Assembly (NCBI GenBank): GCA_035644475.1
Contig: DASQOL010000191.1
Location: 1-37,906 of the forward strand
Direction: 5' to 3'
Origin: FEN-1219 sp035644475
Lineage (GTDB): Bacteria; Pseudomonadota; Gammaproteobacteria; Steroidobacterales; Rariloculaceae
DNA length: 37,906 nt
In this document: in pieces, positions 15,284 to 27,167 of the stretch
How positions within the stretch are numbered: position 1 is the stretch's first letter
Layout: each line of letters opens with the position of its first letter
The notes under the pieces: model-generated
Told to the model about the DNA's origin: nothing
Seen by the model: the letters and a program-made list of their open reading frames with translations, nothing else
Databases searched by the model: none
Translations under genes and position numbers: made by a program

Positions 15284-17083
15284 CTAGGACGCCGCGGCCG
15301 CGGCGGGCGTGTCGGCGTCGCCTTCCGCCGGCGCGCTGCCGAGCACGTCGTCGAGCAGGTCGCGTGCGTCGTCGGCCCCGACGCCCGACATCGAGCGCAT
15401 CACCTCGTCCGCCGACGTGACGCCGTCGATCGCGAACTGGATCGCGCGCTCGACGAGCGACACGAAGCCGCGCGACTCGCGCGCGCGCCGCTCGAACTCC
15501 GTGAGGTCGGCGCGCCTGATCGCGTCGGCCATGCCGGCGTCGATCTCCACGAGCTCGTAGACGCCGACGCGGCCCTTGTAGCCGGTCATGTTGCAGTACG
15601 TGCAGCCGACGCCCTCGACGAGCTTCGCGGCGCGGACCCGCTCCGCGCCGAGGTAGCGGCTCAGCCACGCGGCGTGATGCACGCCGAGCTCGGCCGGCTG
15701 CGTGCAGTTGTCGCACACGCGGCGCACGAGCCGCTGCGCGAGCACGCAGTCGAGCGCGGCCGCGATCAGATAGCCCTGCGCGTCCATGTCGAGCAGCCGG
15801 CTCACGGCCGACGCCGCGTCGGTGGTGTGCAGCGTCGAGAACACGAGGTGGCCGGTCATCGCGGCGCGTAGGCCCATCTCCACCGTCTCCTGGTCGCGCA
15901 TCTCGCCCACGAGCACGATGTCGGGATCGTGGCGCAGCGCGTTGCGCAGGATCGCGGCGAACGTGAGGCCGATCTTCGCGTTGACCTGCACCTGATTCAC
16001 GCGCGACAGGCGGTACTCGACCGGATCCTCGGCGGTGATGATCTTGGTGGCAGGAGAGTTCAGGTGATTGAGCGCCGCGTAGAGCGTGGTGGTCTTGCCG
16101 CTGCCCGTGGGGCCGGTCACGAGCACCATGCCCGACTCGCGCTCGATCAGTGTCTTGAAGCGCGTAGCGATCTCGGCGGGCATGCCGAGCTGGTCGAAGG
16201 TCAGTTGGCTCGCGGAATGATCGAGCAGCCGCAGCACGATCGCCTCGCCGTGGTAAATCGGCATGGTCGACACGCGCACGTCGAGCGACTTGTCCTCGAC
16301 CTTGATGCTGAAGCGGCCGTCTTGCGGCTTGCGCTTCTCCGCGATGTCGAGGCCGCACATGAGCTTCAAGCGCGTGATCAGCGCCTGGCCCACGCGGTTG
16401 CCCTCGATCACCTGCTCCTGGAGCAGCCCGTCGACACGCTGGCGAATGCGCAGGCAGCGCTCGTCGGGCTCGATGTGGATGTCGCTCGCGTTGACCTGCA
16501 CGGCGTCCTGGAACATCGACTGGATCAGCTTGATCACCGGCGCGTCGGGCGAGCCCTCCTCCGCCGACAGCGCCTGAAGGTCGACGCCGGCGTCGCTGAG
16601 CTCCTCGTCGAGCTCCTCGGCGAGCGACACGATCTCGTCGGTGCGCCGGTAGATCGAGTCGATCGTCTTGAGCAGCACGGCCTCTTTGGCGAGCGCGAGC
16701 CGGATCGGCTTGCCGAGCAGGCGCGCGAGCTCGTCGTAGGCGTGCAGGTCGGTGGGATCGGCCATGGCGACCAAATAGCCGCGCTGGTCCTCCTTGAGCA
16801 CGAGCGCCCGATGGCGGCGCGCGTGGTTCTCGAGCAGCTTGGTCACGACCTTCGGCTCGAAGCTCATGTGCGCGAGGTCGACGAACGGGATGTTCAAGTA
16901 GGTCGCGAGGCACGTATGCAGGTCGGCCTCCGACACCACGCCGATGTCGATGAGCACGCGGCCGAGCTTGCGGCCGCTCACGCGCTGCTCGTCGAGCGCC
17001 TGCTTGAGCTGCTGCTCCGAGATCAGCTTCTTCTCGAGCAGCAGGTCGCCTAGGCGAACGCGTTTCCTGGTCTCAGTGGCCAC
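15284..17083 (-). CDS. mshE: MSHA pilus assembly ATPase MshE (GspE/PilB family)
   Basis: 599 residues. N-terminal MshEN domain with RLGDLLLEKKLISEQQLKQAL (residues 10-30) and the second half KLGRVLIDIGVVSEADL; this paired RLG/LG motif is the c-di-GMP-binding signature of MshE-type ATPases. The motor follows: Walker A GPTGSGKT at 324-331, the Asp box around EDPVEYRL, Walker B DIVLVGEMRD at 388-397, the His box GHLVFSTLHTTDAA, and a zinc-binding four-cysteine motif at Cys457/460 and Cys494/497. All catalytic elements are present, so pilus extension driven by ATP and stimulated by c-di-GMP is expected. It follows mshL by only 10 bases, with no mshM or mshN between, unlike Vibrio. Confidence 0.95.
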   Translation of the reverse strand: MATETRKRVRLGDLLLEKKLISEQQLKQALDEQRVSGRKLGRVLIDIGVVSEADLHTCLATYLNIPFVDLAHMSFEPKVVTKLLENHARRHRALVLKEDQRGYLVAMADPTDLHAYDELARLLGKPIRLALAKEAVLLKTIDSIYRRTDEIVSLAEELDEELSDAGVDLQALSAEEGSPDAPVIKLIQSMFQDAVQVNASDIHIEPDERCLRIRQRVDGLLQEQVIEGNRVGQALITRLKLMCGLDIAEKRKPQDGRFSIKVEDKSLDVRVSTMPIYHGEAIVLRLLDHSASQLTFDQLGMPAEIATRFKTLIERESGMVLVTGPTGSGKTTTLYAALNHLNSPATKIITAEDPVEYRLSRVNQVQVNAKIGLTFAAILRNALRHDPDIVLVGEMRDQETVEMGLRAAMTGHLVFSTLHTTDAASAVSRLLDMDAQGYLIAAALDCVLAQRLVRRVCDNCTQPAELGVHHAAWLSRYLGAERVRAAKLVEGVGCTYCNMTGYKGRVGVYELVEIDAGMADAIRRADLTEFERRARESRGFVSLVERAIQFAIDGVTSADEVMRSMSGVGADDARDLLDDVLGSAPAEGDADTPAAAAAS

Positions 17084-17093
17084 GGCCGTCGTC

Positions 17094-18785
17094 TCAGTGC
17101 CCCGCGTCCGCGCCGAGCGCGTGCAGGCGATCGGCTGCGGGTTGGATGATCTTCGGCCAGTCGTCGTCGTCGTCGACCACGACCGGGCGCAGCAGGATGA
17201 TGAGCTCGGTCTTGACCTCGGTCTCGCGGTTGCTGCCGAACAGGCGCTTGAGGCCGGGCACGCGGCCGAGCACCGGCACCTGCCACTCGACCTTGCGCGA
17301 CGAGTTCCGCATGAGACCGCCGATCGCGATGATCTGGCCGCTCTTCGCCTTCACGATGCTGTCCGACTCGCGCACCTCGCTCACCGCGAGCGGTAGCGTG
17401 TCGGTTTGGCCGGAGATCGTGAGCTGCTTGGTCTGGTCGGTCACTTCGCTCACGGTGGGATGGATGTGCAGGATCACCTCGCCCGTCGAGCTGATCTGCG
17501 GCGTCACGTCGAGCGCGATGCCGGAAAAGAACGGGGTGAGCGTAACGTCGCGGCTCGTGGTGGCCGCGGTGCCGGTGACCGTGTTGCTGCTAACGTCGGT
17601 GACGAAGAACTCATCGGTGCCGGCCTTGATCACGGCCTTCTGATTGTTCAGCGTGGCGACGCGCGGGCTCGACAACACGCGCGTGTCGCCCTGCGTCGCG
17701 AGCAGCTCGACGAACGCATTGAAGTCGCCGATGTCGAGCGCGAGCGCGAACGCGGCGCCCACCGTCGAGCTAGGGAACGCGGTAGTAGGATTTCCCGGGC
17801 CGATGATCAACGGGGCGCCGCCGAGCGGCGGCGCACGGTCGATCTGGCCGCCGCCCGAGAGGTTGCCGCCCGTGTACGTGTCGCCGTTCGCCTTCTGCTG
17901 CACGGCGGCCCAGTTGACGCCGGCCTGGAAGCCGTCGGAGAGCGTGACCTCGATGATCTTCGCCTCGAGCACTACCTGGCGGCGCGCCGAGTCGTGGATT
18001 TGCGTGAGGTACTCGCCCACCGCGCGGAGCTCTTCGGGCATGCCGCGCGCGAACACCACGCCGGACTGCGCGTTGACAACCACCTGGCGCCCCTCGCCGG
18101 GGCCCAAGATCGCCATGAGGGTCCCTTGCAGGTCGGCCCAGAAATCCGCGTTGTTGATCGTGTCGATCACCGAGCCCGTGGTCTGCGCGTTCTGCGCGTG
18201 GCTCTTGTCGCTGCTCGTGACGACGCCGTCGCTCACCTGTGTGTTCGAGTTGTCGGAGCCCACTTGGCTCACCTGACCAGAGCTCACGCGCGTGCGCGAC
18301 ATACCGCCGCGGATCAAGTTGAGATAGTCGATCTCGAAGATGCGGCTCTGGAGCGCGGCAGGCATCACGATGTAGCCGCTACCGCTGCGCCGGTAGTCGT
18401 AGCCGTAGACCTCGCGTACCGTCTCGAGCACCTCGGGCACGGTCACTTGCTTGAGCGTGAGCGTGATCCGGCCCTTGACCTCGGGGTGCACGACGAGATT
18501 GCGCGCGGTGCCCGCGACGAGGCTCATGAAGAACTCGCGCGCGTCGCTATCGGCGACGTTCACGTCGAAGCGCTCCTCCGCGGCCGGAGCAACCGGCGCC
18601 GTCTTCGGCTGCACGGCGAACGGCTCGCTCGTCTGCGCCGGGGGTTGGCGCGCTTCGTCGATCGCCGCATCGATGTTGTCCCGCGTCGCGACTCCGCGCT
18701 GCGTGGAGCAGCTGGCGCAAAGCGCCGTGATGCCGAGCAGCGTAAGAGCGGCGGCGCGCACGCCGCGAAGGTGGTCGTACCTCAT
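17094..18785 (-). CDS. mshL: MSHA outer-membrane secretin MshL
   Basis: 563 residues. A lipoprotein signal ends at LCASC, with Cys26 the likely lipidated residue. An N0/STN-type domain follows (RFDVNVADSDAREFFMSLV, VVHPEVKGRITLTLKQVTV), then a flexible Ser/Asn-rich stretch (about residues 170-205), an N1-type domain and the secretin core: QVVLEAKIIEVTLSDGFQAG, VLSSPRVATLNNQKAVIKAG, DVTPQISSTGEVILHIHPTV, SGQIIAIGGLM and VPVLGRVPGLKRLFGSN. These are the GspD/PilQ family blocks. It should form the gated outer-membrane ring for the pilus. Its ATG overlaps the mshK stop (ATGA). Confidence 0.93.
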   Translation of the reverse strand: MRYDHLRGVRAAALTLLGITALCASCSTQRGVATRDNIDAAIDEARQPPAQTSEPFAVQPKTAPVAPAAEERFDVNVADSDAREFFMSLVAGTARNLVVHPEVKGRITLTLKQVTVPEVLETVREVYGYDYRRSGSGYIVMPAALQSRIFEIDYLNLIRGGMSRTRVSSGQVSQVGSDNSNTQVSDGVVTSSDKSHAQNAQTTGSVIDTINNADFWADLQGTLMAILGPGEGRQVVVNAQSGVVFARGMPEELRAVGEYLTQIHDSARRQVVLEAKIIEVTLSDGFQAGVNWAAVQQKANGDTYTGGNLSGGGQIDRAPPLGGAPLIIGPGNPTTAFPSSTVGAAFALALDIGDFNAFVELLATQGDTRVLSSPRVATLNNQKAVIKAGTDEFFVTDVSSNTVTGTAATTSRDVTLTPFFSGIALDVTPQISSTGEVILHIHPTVSEVTDQTKQLTISGQTDTLPLAVSEVRESDSIVKAKSGQIIAIGGLMRNSSRKVEWQVPVLGRVPGLKRLFGSNRETEVKTELIILLRPVVVDDDDDWPKIIQPAADRLHALGADAGH

Positions 18786-19147
18786 TTAGCGGAAGCTCCT
18801 TCGCTTGGGCCGCCGTCGCCGGCGTGCCCGAGATGAATCGTCCAGCTCTCGGCGCCCTGCTCGAGGTGCACCGCCTGCGGCTCGATGCGCGTGAGCGTGG
18901 CGCCGGCGACGCGCTCGCCCTCTTGGCGCGGCGCGCCGTTCACGATCGCGACGCGGCGCGTCGGCGAGATCAGCACGGCCGTCAACCGAAAGCGCGGCGC
19001 CGCCGCGCCGCCCGGGCCCGCCGCGCCGGCCACGGCCTTGAAGGGCTGCATCGGATCGCGCAGCCGCGGCTCGTCGGCGCGCGCGGGCGACGCCGCCGCG
19101 GCGGCGGCGAGCAGCACGCAGAGCGCGATGTGGGCGGCGCTAGACAC
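18782..19147 (-). CDS. mshK: MSHA biogenesis protein MshK
   Basis: 121 residues with a Sec signal peptide (cleavage after SPARA). The mature protein starts DEPRLRDPMQPFKAV, the DPMxPP-type start typical of MshK and PilP-like periplasmic proteins, then RLTAVLISPTRRVAIVNG and GATLTRIEPQAVHLEQ, a small beta domain like GspC/PilP HR domains. It probably links the inner-membrane complex to the secretin MshL. It overlaps mshJ by 8 bases at its start and mshL by 4 at its end. Confidence 0.82.
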   Translation of the reverse strand: MSSAAHIALCVLLAAAAAASPARADEPRLRDPMQPFKAVAGAAGPGGAAAPRFRLTAVLISPTRRVAIVNGAPRQEGERVAGATLTRIEPQAVHLEQGAESWTIHLGHAGDGGPSEGASAK

Positions 19148-19865
19148 CGATCCAGCCCTCCTCGAGGCTCAGCGTCTGGACCTCGAGCACGATGTCGTTG
19201 CGCGGATACTCGCCCGCGTCGAGCTCGAGCCGCGTCCAGTAGAGATGCCACGGCAAGCGCTCGATCGACTCGAGGTAGGCGAGGCAATCGAGGTAGCTGC
19301 CTTGCAGCCGCAGCACGAGCGTGTGCCGATAGAGCTTCGGCGCGCCGGACGGCGCGACCTCCGGCGACGCCGTCTGTCCCTGGGGTCTGACCCTAGGGTC
19401 AGAGCTAGGGGTCTGACCCTCTTGGGGTTTGGCGTCGCCTTCGAAGAGGGGCCGCACCGGGAGGTTCTCCGCGCTCACGAGCCGGAGATTCGTCTGCCGG
19501 TGGAGCAGGTCCTCGAGCACCGTGCGCATTTGCGCCGGGTCGACGAGGTCGGTGGTATAGACGCGGACCGCGGCGTCGGACTCCGCCACGCGCGCGCGCA
19601 GCGCGCGCACCCGGTCGAGCTGATTCGGCATGCCTTCGCTCAAGCCCTCGGCCGTCGAAACGATCGACTGGTTCAGCACCTCGAGACGCGACTGGAGCGC
19701 GGTGGTCTTCGCCGCGGCGGCGCGTTCGCGCGCCTCGAGCGGCGCCGCGAGCACCGCTTCCCAAAGCCCGCCGAGCACGACCAGCAGCGCCACGAAGACG
19801 AACAGCCGCTCGCGCAAGGTCAAGCGATCGATCGTCGCCGCGAGCTTCGTGAGGCGCTCCTTCAC
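19140..19865 (-). CDS. mshJ: MSHA biogenesis protein MshJ (PilO-like), with repeat-encoded insert
   Basis: 241 residues. One N-terminal membrane helix (LFVFVALLVVLGGLWEAVLA), a coiled-coil-like stretch (ARERAAAAKTTALQSRLEVL), and a periplasmic ferredoxin-like domain with LVDPAQMRTVLEDLLHRQ and YRHTLVLRLQGSYLDCLAYL, as in PilO/GspM-like MshJ. In the linker between its two halves (about residues 148-167) lie EGQTPSSDPRVRPQGQTAS, encoded by two or three tandem copies of the dispersed GGGTCTGACCC palindrome; this segment is absent from the normal fold and is probably a surface loop. It overlaps mshI2 by 4 bases and mshK by 8. Confidence 0.83.
   Translation of the reverse strand: MKERLTKLAATIDRLTLRERLFVFVALLVVLGGLWEAVLAAPLEARERAAAAKTTALQSRLEVLNQSIVSTAEGLSEGMPNQLDRVRALRARVAESDAAVRVYTTDLVDPAQMRTVLEDLLHRQTNLRLVSAENLPVRPLFEGDAKPQEGQTPSSDPRVRPQGQTASPEVAPSGAPKLYRHTLVLRLQGSYLDCLAYLESIERLPWHLYWTRLELDAGEYPRNDIVLEVQTLSLEEGWIGV
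19374..19420. repeat. Double GGGTCTGACCC palindrome inside mshJ
   Basis: The first unit, 19374-19402, has the same CTGTCCCT outer arm as the mshD copy, with core GGGTCTGACCC at 19383-19393 and a following inverted GGGTCAG (19396-19402). A second core lies at 19409-19419. All of it is read through in frame by mshJ. Confidence 0.82.
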
Positions 19866-20497
19866 GGCTGTACCCTCGCGACCGCGCCGTCGAGCGCTTC
19901 GTCCGCGGCGGCCGCGCGGCTCGTCGCGTGAAAGGCGACCTCGCCCGCGGCCTCGTCGCGCTCGATCTCGAGCCGGTCGAAGCGCTGGCCGGCGAGTGCG
20001 CTCTCGGACCCCAAGCGGCGCAGGTATTCGGGCACGGCCTCGGCGCCGACGCTGCGGCCCGCGAGCTCGAGCGCGCGCGTGCCGCCGTTCACGGCGATGC
20101 GCGTGAGCCAGAGGTCGGGACGGTGCTGCCTGCCGAGCGCGGCGAGATAGCCCGAGAAGCCTTGGCTGCCGCCGAGCGGCTGGTCGCGCAAGACGTCGAT
20201 CAAGCGCCGCTGGTCCTCGAGCGTGGCGTTCAACGTCGCGATCTCCTGCTCGACGCCCGCCCGCGTGCTCGCCGCGAGCGACGGGTCGATGCCGCCGAGC
20301 TGCGCGGTGAACGTATGCTCGAGGCCTTCGAGCCGCGCGACCTCGGCCTCGAGGCGCGCGACCTTGAAGAGCCCGTAGCCGTACAGCGCGAGCAGCGCGA
20401 CGGCGACGATACCGGCCGCCTGCGCCATCGCGACCGCCGAGAAGATCAGCCGCTGCTTGCGGAATTTCGGCTGGTAAAGGTTGATCTGCTGGTACAT
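19862..20497 (-). CDS. mshI2: MSHA biogenesis protein MshI2 (PilN-like)
   Basis: 211 residues from the ATG at 20497, which gives the canonical PilN-like start MYQQINLYQPKFRKQ. A single membrane helix follows (AQAAGIVAVALLALYGYGLF), then a coiled coil (VARLEAEVARLEGLEHTF) and a small periplasmic domain containing FSGYLAALGRQHRPDLWLTR, which is a Fimbrial-assembly PilN block. It pairs with MshI (PilM-like) and MshJ (PilO-like). It begins 4 bases after the mshI stop. The frame is open further upstream inside mshI, but family sequence starts only here. Confidence 0.85.
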   Translation of the reverse strand: MYQQINLYQPKFRKQRLIFSAVAMAQAAGIVAVALLALYGYGLFKVARLEAEVARLEGLEHTFTAQLGGIDPSLAASTRAGVEQEIATLNATLEDQRRLIDVLRDQPLGGSQGFSGYLAALGRQHRPDLWLTRIAVNGGTRALELAGRSVGAEAVPEYLRRLGSESALAGQRFDRLEIERDEAAGEVAFHATSRAAAADEALDGAVARVQP

Positions 20498-20501
20498 GGC
20501 G

Positions 20502-21419
20502 TCAGCCCGCGGCATCTGCGCGCAACGCGGCGCCGATGGCGGGCAGGCAGCGGCGCTCGACGTCCGGCGACAGCCGCGCGCTCGTGTCGAACAGCGCCGC
20601 AAGCTCCACGTCGCGCACGGCGGCGCCGAGCTCCTGCGCGAGATGCTCGCGGTCGGCGGCGTCGAGGCCGCTCGCGTAGAGCTGCGTGATCGCCGTCTGT
20701 TCGTAGTGACTCTCGAAGTAGTCGAGCGAGCGGCGCACCTCGAGCGCGAGGCCCGCGACGAGATCGCGCTTGAGCTCGCCGGCCGCGGCGAGCGTGGCCA
20801 CGCCCGTCTCGACGTGGCGCGCGAGATAGAGGATGCCCTGACGCACGAGCAACAGCGTGCTGCGCCGGTCGCCGAGATACAGCAGCGCCGTGCCGCGATC
20901 CTCGGTCTCGAGCAGTGCGGCGACGTTGCGCAGGCTCAGCTCCGGAATGTCGATGACGTCGAGCGCAAGGCCCGCGCCCTCGACGAGCTCCACCTGTTGC
21001 TTCACGACGTCGGCTTTCGCGGTGACGGCGTACATCATCCGCCGCGGGCCGCCGCGCGCGTGCGCCGGCATCTCGAACACGTCGATCACGGCGTCGTCGA
21101 TGTGGAAGTCGATGAGATCCTTGATGCGCCAGCGGACTGCCGCGGCCAGCTCCTCGTCCGGCACCTCGGGCGCCTCGACGAGCGACAGGCGGTAGCCACC
21201 CGAGTCGAGCACGCTCGCCGCCGGTGTGCGCCGCCTCGACAGCGAGTCGACGGCGCGGGCGAGCGCGTCCGGCGTTCCTTGCGCTTCGTAGACGCAATGC
21301 TCGAGCCGCGGTCGCGCGCCGCGCTCGCGCACCACTTGCGCCGCCGCCACGCCGTCCGACGTCACGAACACGCCTATGCGGCTGCCGGAACTGCGCGCGC
21401 GTTTGAAGAGCGATAGCAT
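20502..21419 (-). CDS. mshI: MSHA biogenesis protein MshI (PilM-like, actin fold)
   Basis: 305 residues from the ATG at 21419; the 28 further open codons upstream lie in the promoter gap and have no family sequence. SRIGVFVTSDGVAAAQVVRE is the first actin-like phosphate strand pair, AVRWRIKDLIDFHIDDAVID is a marked MshI block, and GTALLYLGDRRSTLLLVRQG is the second ATPase-type strand pair. LALEVRRSLDYFESHYEQT matches the PilM helix that precedes the last subdomain. It is the first gene of the operon on the minus strand, and directs cytoplasmic docking of the MshI2/J inner-membrane complex. mshH, usually upstream, is replaced by a divergent hydantoinase. Confidence 0.86.
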   Translation of the reverse strand: MLSLFKRARSSGSRIGVFVTSDGVAAAQVVRERGARPRLEHCVYEAQGTPDALARAVDSLSRRRTPAASVLDSGGYRLSLVEAPEVPDEELAAAVRWRIKDLIDFHIDDAVIDVFEMPAHARGGPRRMMYAVTAKADVVKQQVELVEGAGLALDVIDIPELSLRNVAALLETEDRGTALLYLGDRRSTLLLVRQGILYLARHVETGVATLAAAGELKRDLVAGLALEVRRSLDYFESHYEQTAITQLYASGLDAADREHLAQELGAAVRDVELAALFDTSARLSPDVERRCLPAIGAALRADAAG

Positions 21420-21654
21420 TGTGAGTGGGCGTCTCGTCTGTCTTTTTTTGGGTTCTCGGTCTTTTCGGGCGAAAGCTCGGTGGTGCGCACCCTCGGGGTA
21501 CACGCCGCCGGCATTAAACTTAATCCCGCCGTGCTGGGAAGCCTTGAGATACGGGTCTCAGTTTGCCCCGTGCCGGGTGGAGCCTTGCCGCAATGTGCGA
21601 CGTACGTCATGCGCTGTGTCTACGCCGGGGGAACCGCCGCGTGAACGCGCCGCA
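21420..21654. promoter_or_regulatory. Divergent promoter region, msh operon and hydantoinase
   Basis: 235 bases between two divergent starts. In an otherwise GC-rich stretch there is a small AT-rich inverted repeat, ATTAAACTTAAT at 21513-21524, which could be an operator or include a -10 element for either direction, and a run of T at about 21444-21450. No complete -35/-10 pair with good spacing could be assigned. Confidence 0.4.
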
Positions 21655-25377
<3,723 letters not shown>

Positions 25378-25408
25378 GCACCACGGGCTCCATATCCGCC
25401 GCGGCCAC

Positions 25409-26830
25409 TTACGATGCCGCAGCGACGCGGCCGGTGGGCCGCGGTATCTCGATCGACGCCGGTTGCGGCTCGGCCTTGATGGCAGCCAACGCGTCACTCA
25501 GAAGCGGTTCCTCGCGGCGCGATACCGTGGCGCGCAGGGCAGCGAGTCGCTCCCTGAATCGCGGATCGTCGAGTATTCGAAGCGCCTTGGAACGGATTTG
25601 CTCCGGCGTGTCCGTCTTGCGTCGTCCACGAAGACCGAGGCCGTGATACTCGATCCGAGCGGCGTTGCCGCACTGATCATGGTTGCGCGGATACGCCAGC
25701 AGGGGCACGCACTTTTCGATGGCCTCGCGGTACGTCCCGGCACCGGCGTGCGTGATCACCAGGCTCGCCACCTTCAGTATCTCGAGCTGAGGAAGGAAGT
25801 CGAATAGCCGGATGTGCTCCGGAGGCGTGCCCAGGACTTTCGTTGCTCGCTCGTCGCCCGTGGAAATGACCACGAGAACGCCCGAAACGTCGGAAAACGC
25901 CGTGATCACCTTTCGAAGGAACGGCACGTTGTCCTTCCACCTGAACCGAACCGTTCCCACGGCCACGTAAATCAACCGCTGGTCCGGCTCGCACGCAAAA
26001 GGCACCTGGCGTTGCCGCCGCTCGAGGTCGACGCTCGGACCTATGTAGTGGATGTTTGCGGGCAACCGTCGCTTGCGCGGCAAGTCCGTCTCCGGCGTCC
26101 ACAGCGCCCACTCTTGAACGCCTCGGAAATGAACATCCGGCTGAACCCAGCGCCGAACAATCTCGCGCCGCAGGGGAAAATTCGTTCGACGCGCCGTCTC
26201 CCTCAAGACCGCGTCGTACGTGTGGAGACGGGCGAGACGAGCCGCGGCGCACACGGTGCGATAGCGGACGTCTTGGAGTTGCCTCAGTCTCCACGCGCCC
26301 GCGATGAACGCTCGGCTAATGGCGGAGTCTAGCGGCATCAACGAGGAATCGTACGGCGGCACTGCCGGGTCCTTGACGGGGAGGGGTTTCGTGCTCAGGA
26401 CCACCGTCGTTATGCCGCGTTGCTTCAAGAGCGGGTAGTACGCGACAAGGAACGGGTCGACGATTGCGAAGGCAGGCCGCGATTCGGCTAGGCGTCGGTC
26501 GAGCGATACCTCGAGCTGATCCAGCGCATGACAAAGGCGCCGCGCTCGGGCACGTCTTGCCCGTGCCAGAGACAGAAGAGCGCGGCCTCTGAACCACACG
26601 TTGAAGACGTTCAGGTCCGTTGGGAGGCGAATCTCCTCCTCGTATCGAGACCACAGTCCGTCGAGAGCATGAAAGCAAAATCCCTGGGACTTGATCAACG
26701 TATCGCTGCCGTTCCTCGCGATCCCCCAGTACTCGACGTCGAACCCTCGACGCTGGAGTCGCCTCGCCACGCCGATGGACGAGTAGATGTGACTTGCCAC
26801 GGCGTCGACGATGAGGGCGACAGTGCTCAT
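25409..26830 (-). CDS. GT1-family (UGT/MGT-like) glycosyltransferase
   Basis: 473 residues from the ATG at 26830. N-terminal acceptor half: MSTVALIVDAVASHIYSSIG with the His of ASHIY in the place of the catalytic His of GT1 enzymes. C-terminal donor half: LIYVAVGTVRFRWKDNVPFL, VISTGDERATKVLG, RLFDFLPQLEILKVASL, then the donor-binding box THAGAGTYREAIEKCVPLLA from residue 360 and PRNHDQCGNAARIEYHGLGL. These fit the GT-B fold that transfers a nucleotide-activated sugar to a small lipophilic acceptor, as in macrolide or zeaxanthin glycosyltransferases. Acceptor and sugar are unknown. It converges on the hydantoinase gene, 31 bases apart, and is the first gene of the less GC-rich region. Confidence 0.85.
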   Translation of the reverse strand: MSTVALIVDAVASHIYSSIGVARRLQRRGFDVEYWGIARNGSDTLIKSQGFCFHALDGLWSRYEEEIRLPTDLNVFNVWFRGRALLSLARARRARARRLCHALDQLEVSLDRRLAESRPAFAIVDPFLVAYYPLLKQRGITTVVLSTKPLPVKDPAVPPYDSSLMPLDSAISRAFIAGAWRLRQLQDVRYRTVCAAARLARLHTYDAVLRETARRTNFPLRREIVRRWVQPDVHFRGVQEWALWTPETDLPRKRRLPANIHYIGPSVDLERRQRQVPFACEPDQRLIYVAVGTVRFRWKDNVPFLRKVITAFSDVSGVLVVISTGDERATKVLGTPPEHIRLFDFLPQLEILKVASLVITHAGAGTYREAIEKCVPLLAYPRNHDQCGNAARIEYHGLGLRGRRKTDTPEQIRSKALRILDDPRFRERLAALRATVSRREEPLLSDALAAIKAEPQPASIEIPRPTGRVAAAS

Positions 26831-27167
26831 CTGCGGTGTGTCCCAGTTGCATTGCGCTTGATCGTGTCGCGAGAAGCTAGGTCGCGATACTCAGCGCGTC
26901 AAGGTCGTTGCATGTACGAAATTTATGTCGCGTCGTGCTCCGCTTGCGCGCGCGCCCTTGAGAAACAATGGCGTAAGTGTCTTGCACGTCGCAAAACGCG
27001 GTACATCGAGCGCGATATCGATCGACGACACGACGAATGACGCTTTCGTAAGCGATTCGCGCGACGTGCGCCGGGCAACGCGATTGCCAGCGAAGCGGAT
27101 CGAAGCGGGCGCGCCTTGTTACTTGTTCTGAGTCTGTGCAAGCTGCTGCAAACTCGAGGAGGTTTGC
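26831..27167. other. 337-base gap between divergent glycosyltransferase and ParB-like genes
   Basis: This stretch must contain the promoters for both flanking genes. I see alternating AT-rich and GC-rich patches (for example GAAATTTATGTCG and CGATATCGATCGACGACA around 26.9-27.0 kb) but no confident -35/-10 pair, no parS-like site and no convincing gene. Short frames inside it have no recognisable sequence. Confidence 0.5.
27156..27162 (+). promoter_or_regulatory. Shine-Dalgarno fixing a GTG start
   Basis: GAGGAGG lies 5 bases before the GTG at 27168 and decides the start of the ParB-like gene; no competing ATG is near. Confidence 0.8.

Noticed and set aside
14186..15871. Plus-strand open frame of about 560 codons across mshG and mshE
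   Set aside because: Antisense shadow with extreme Arg/His/Ala content; mshG and mshE on the other strand are unmistakable.
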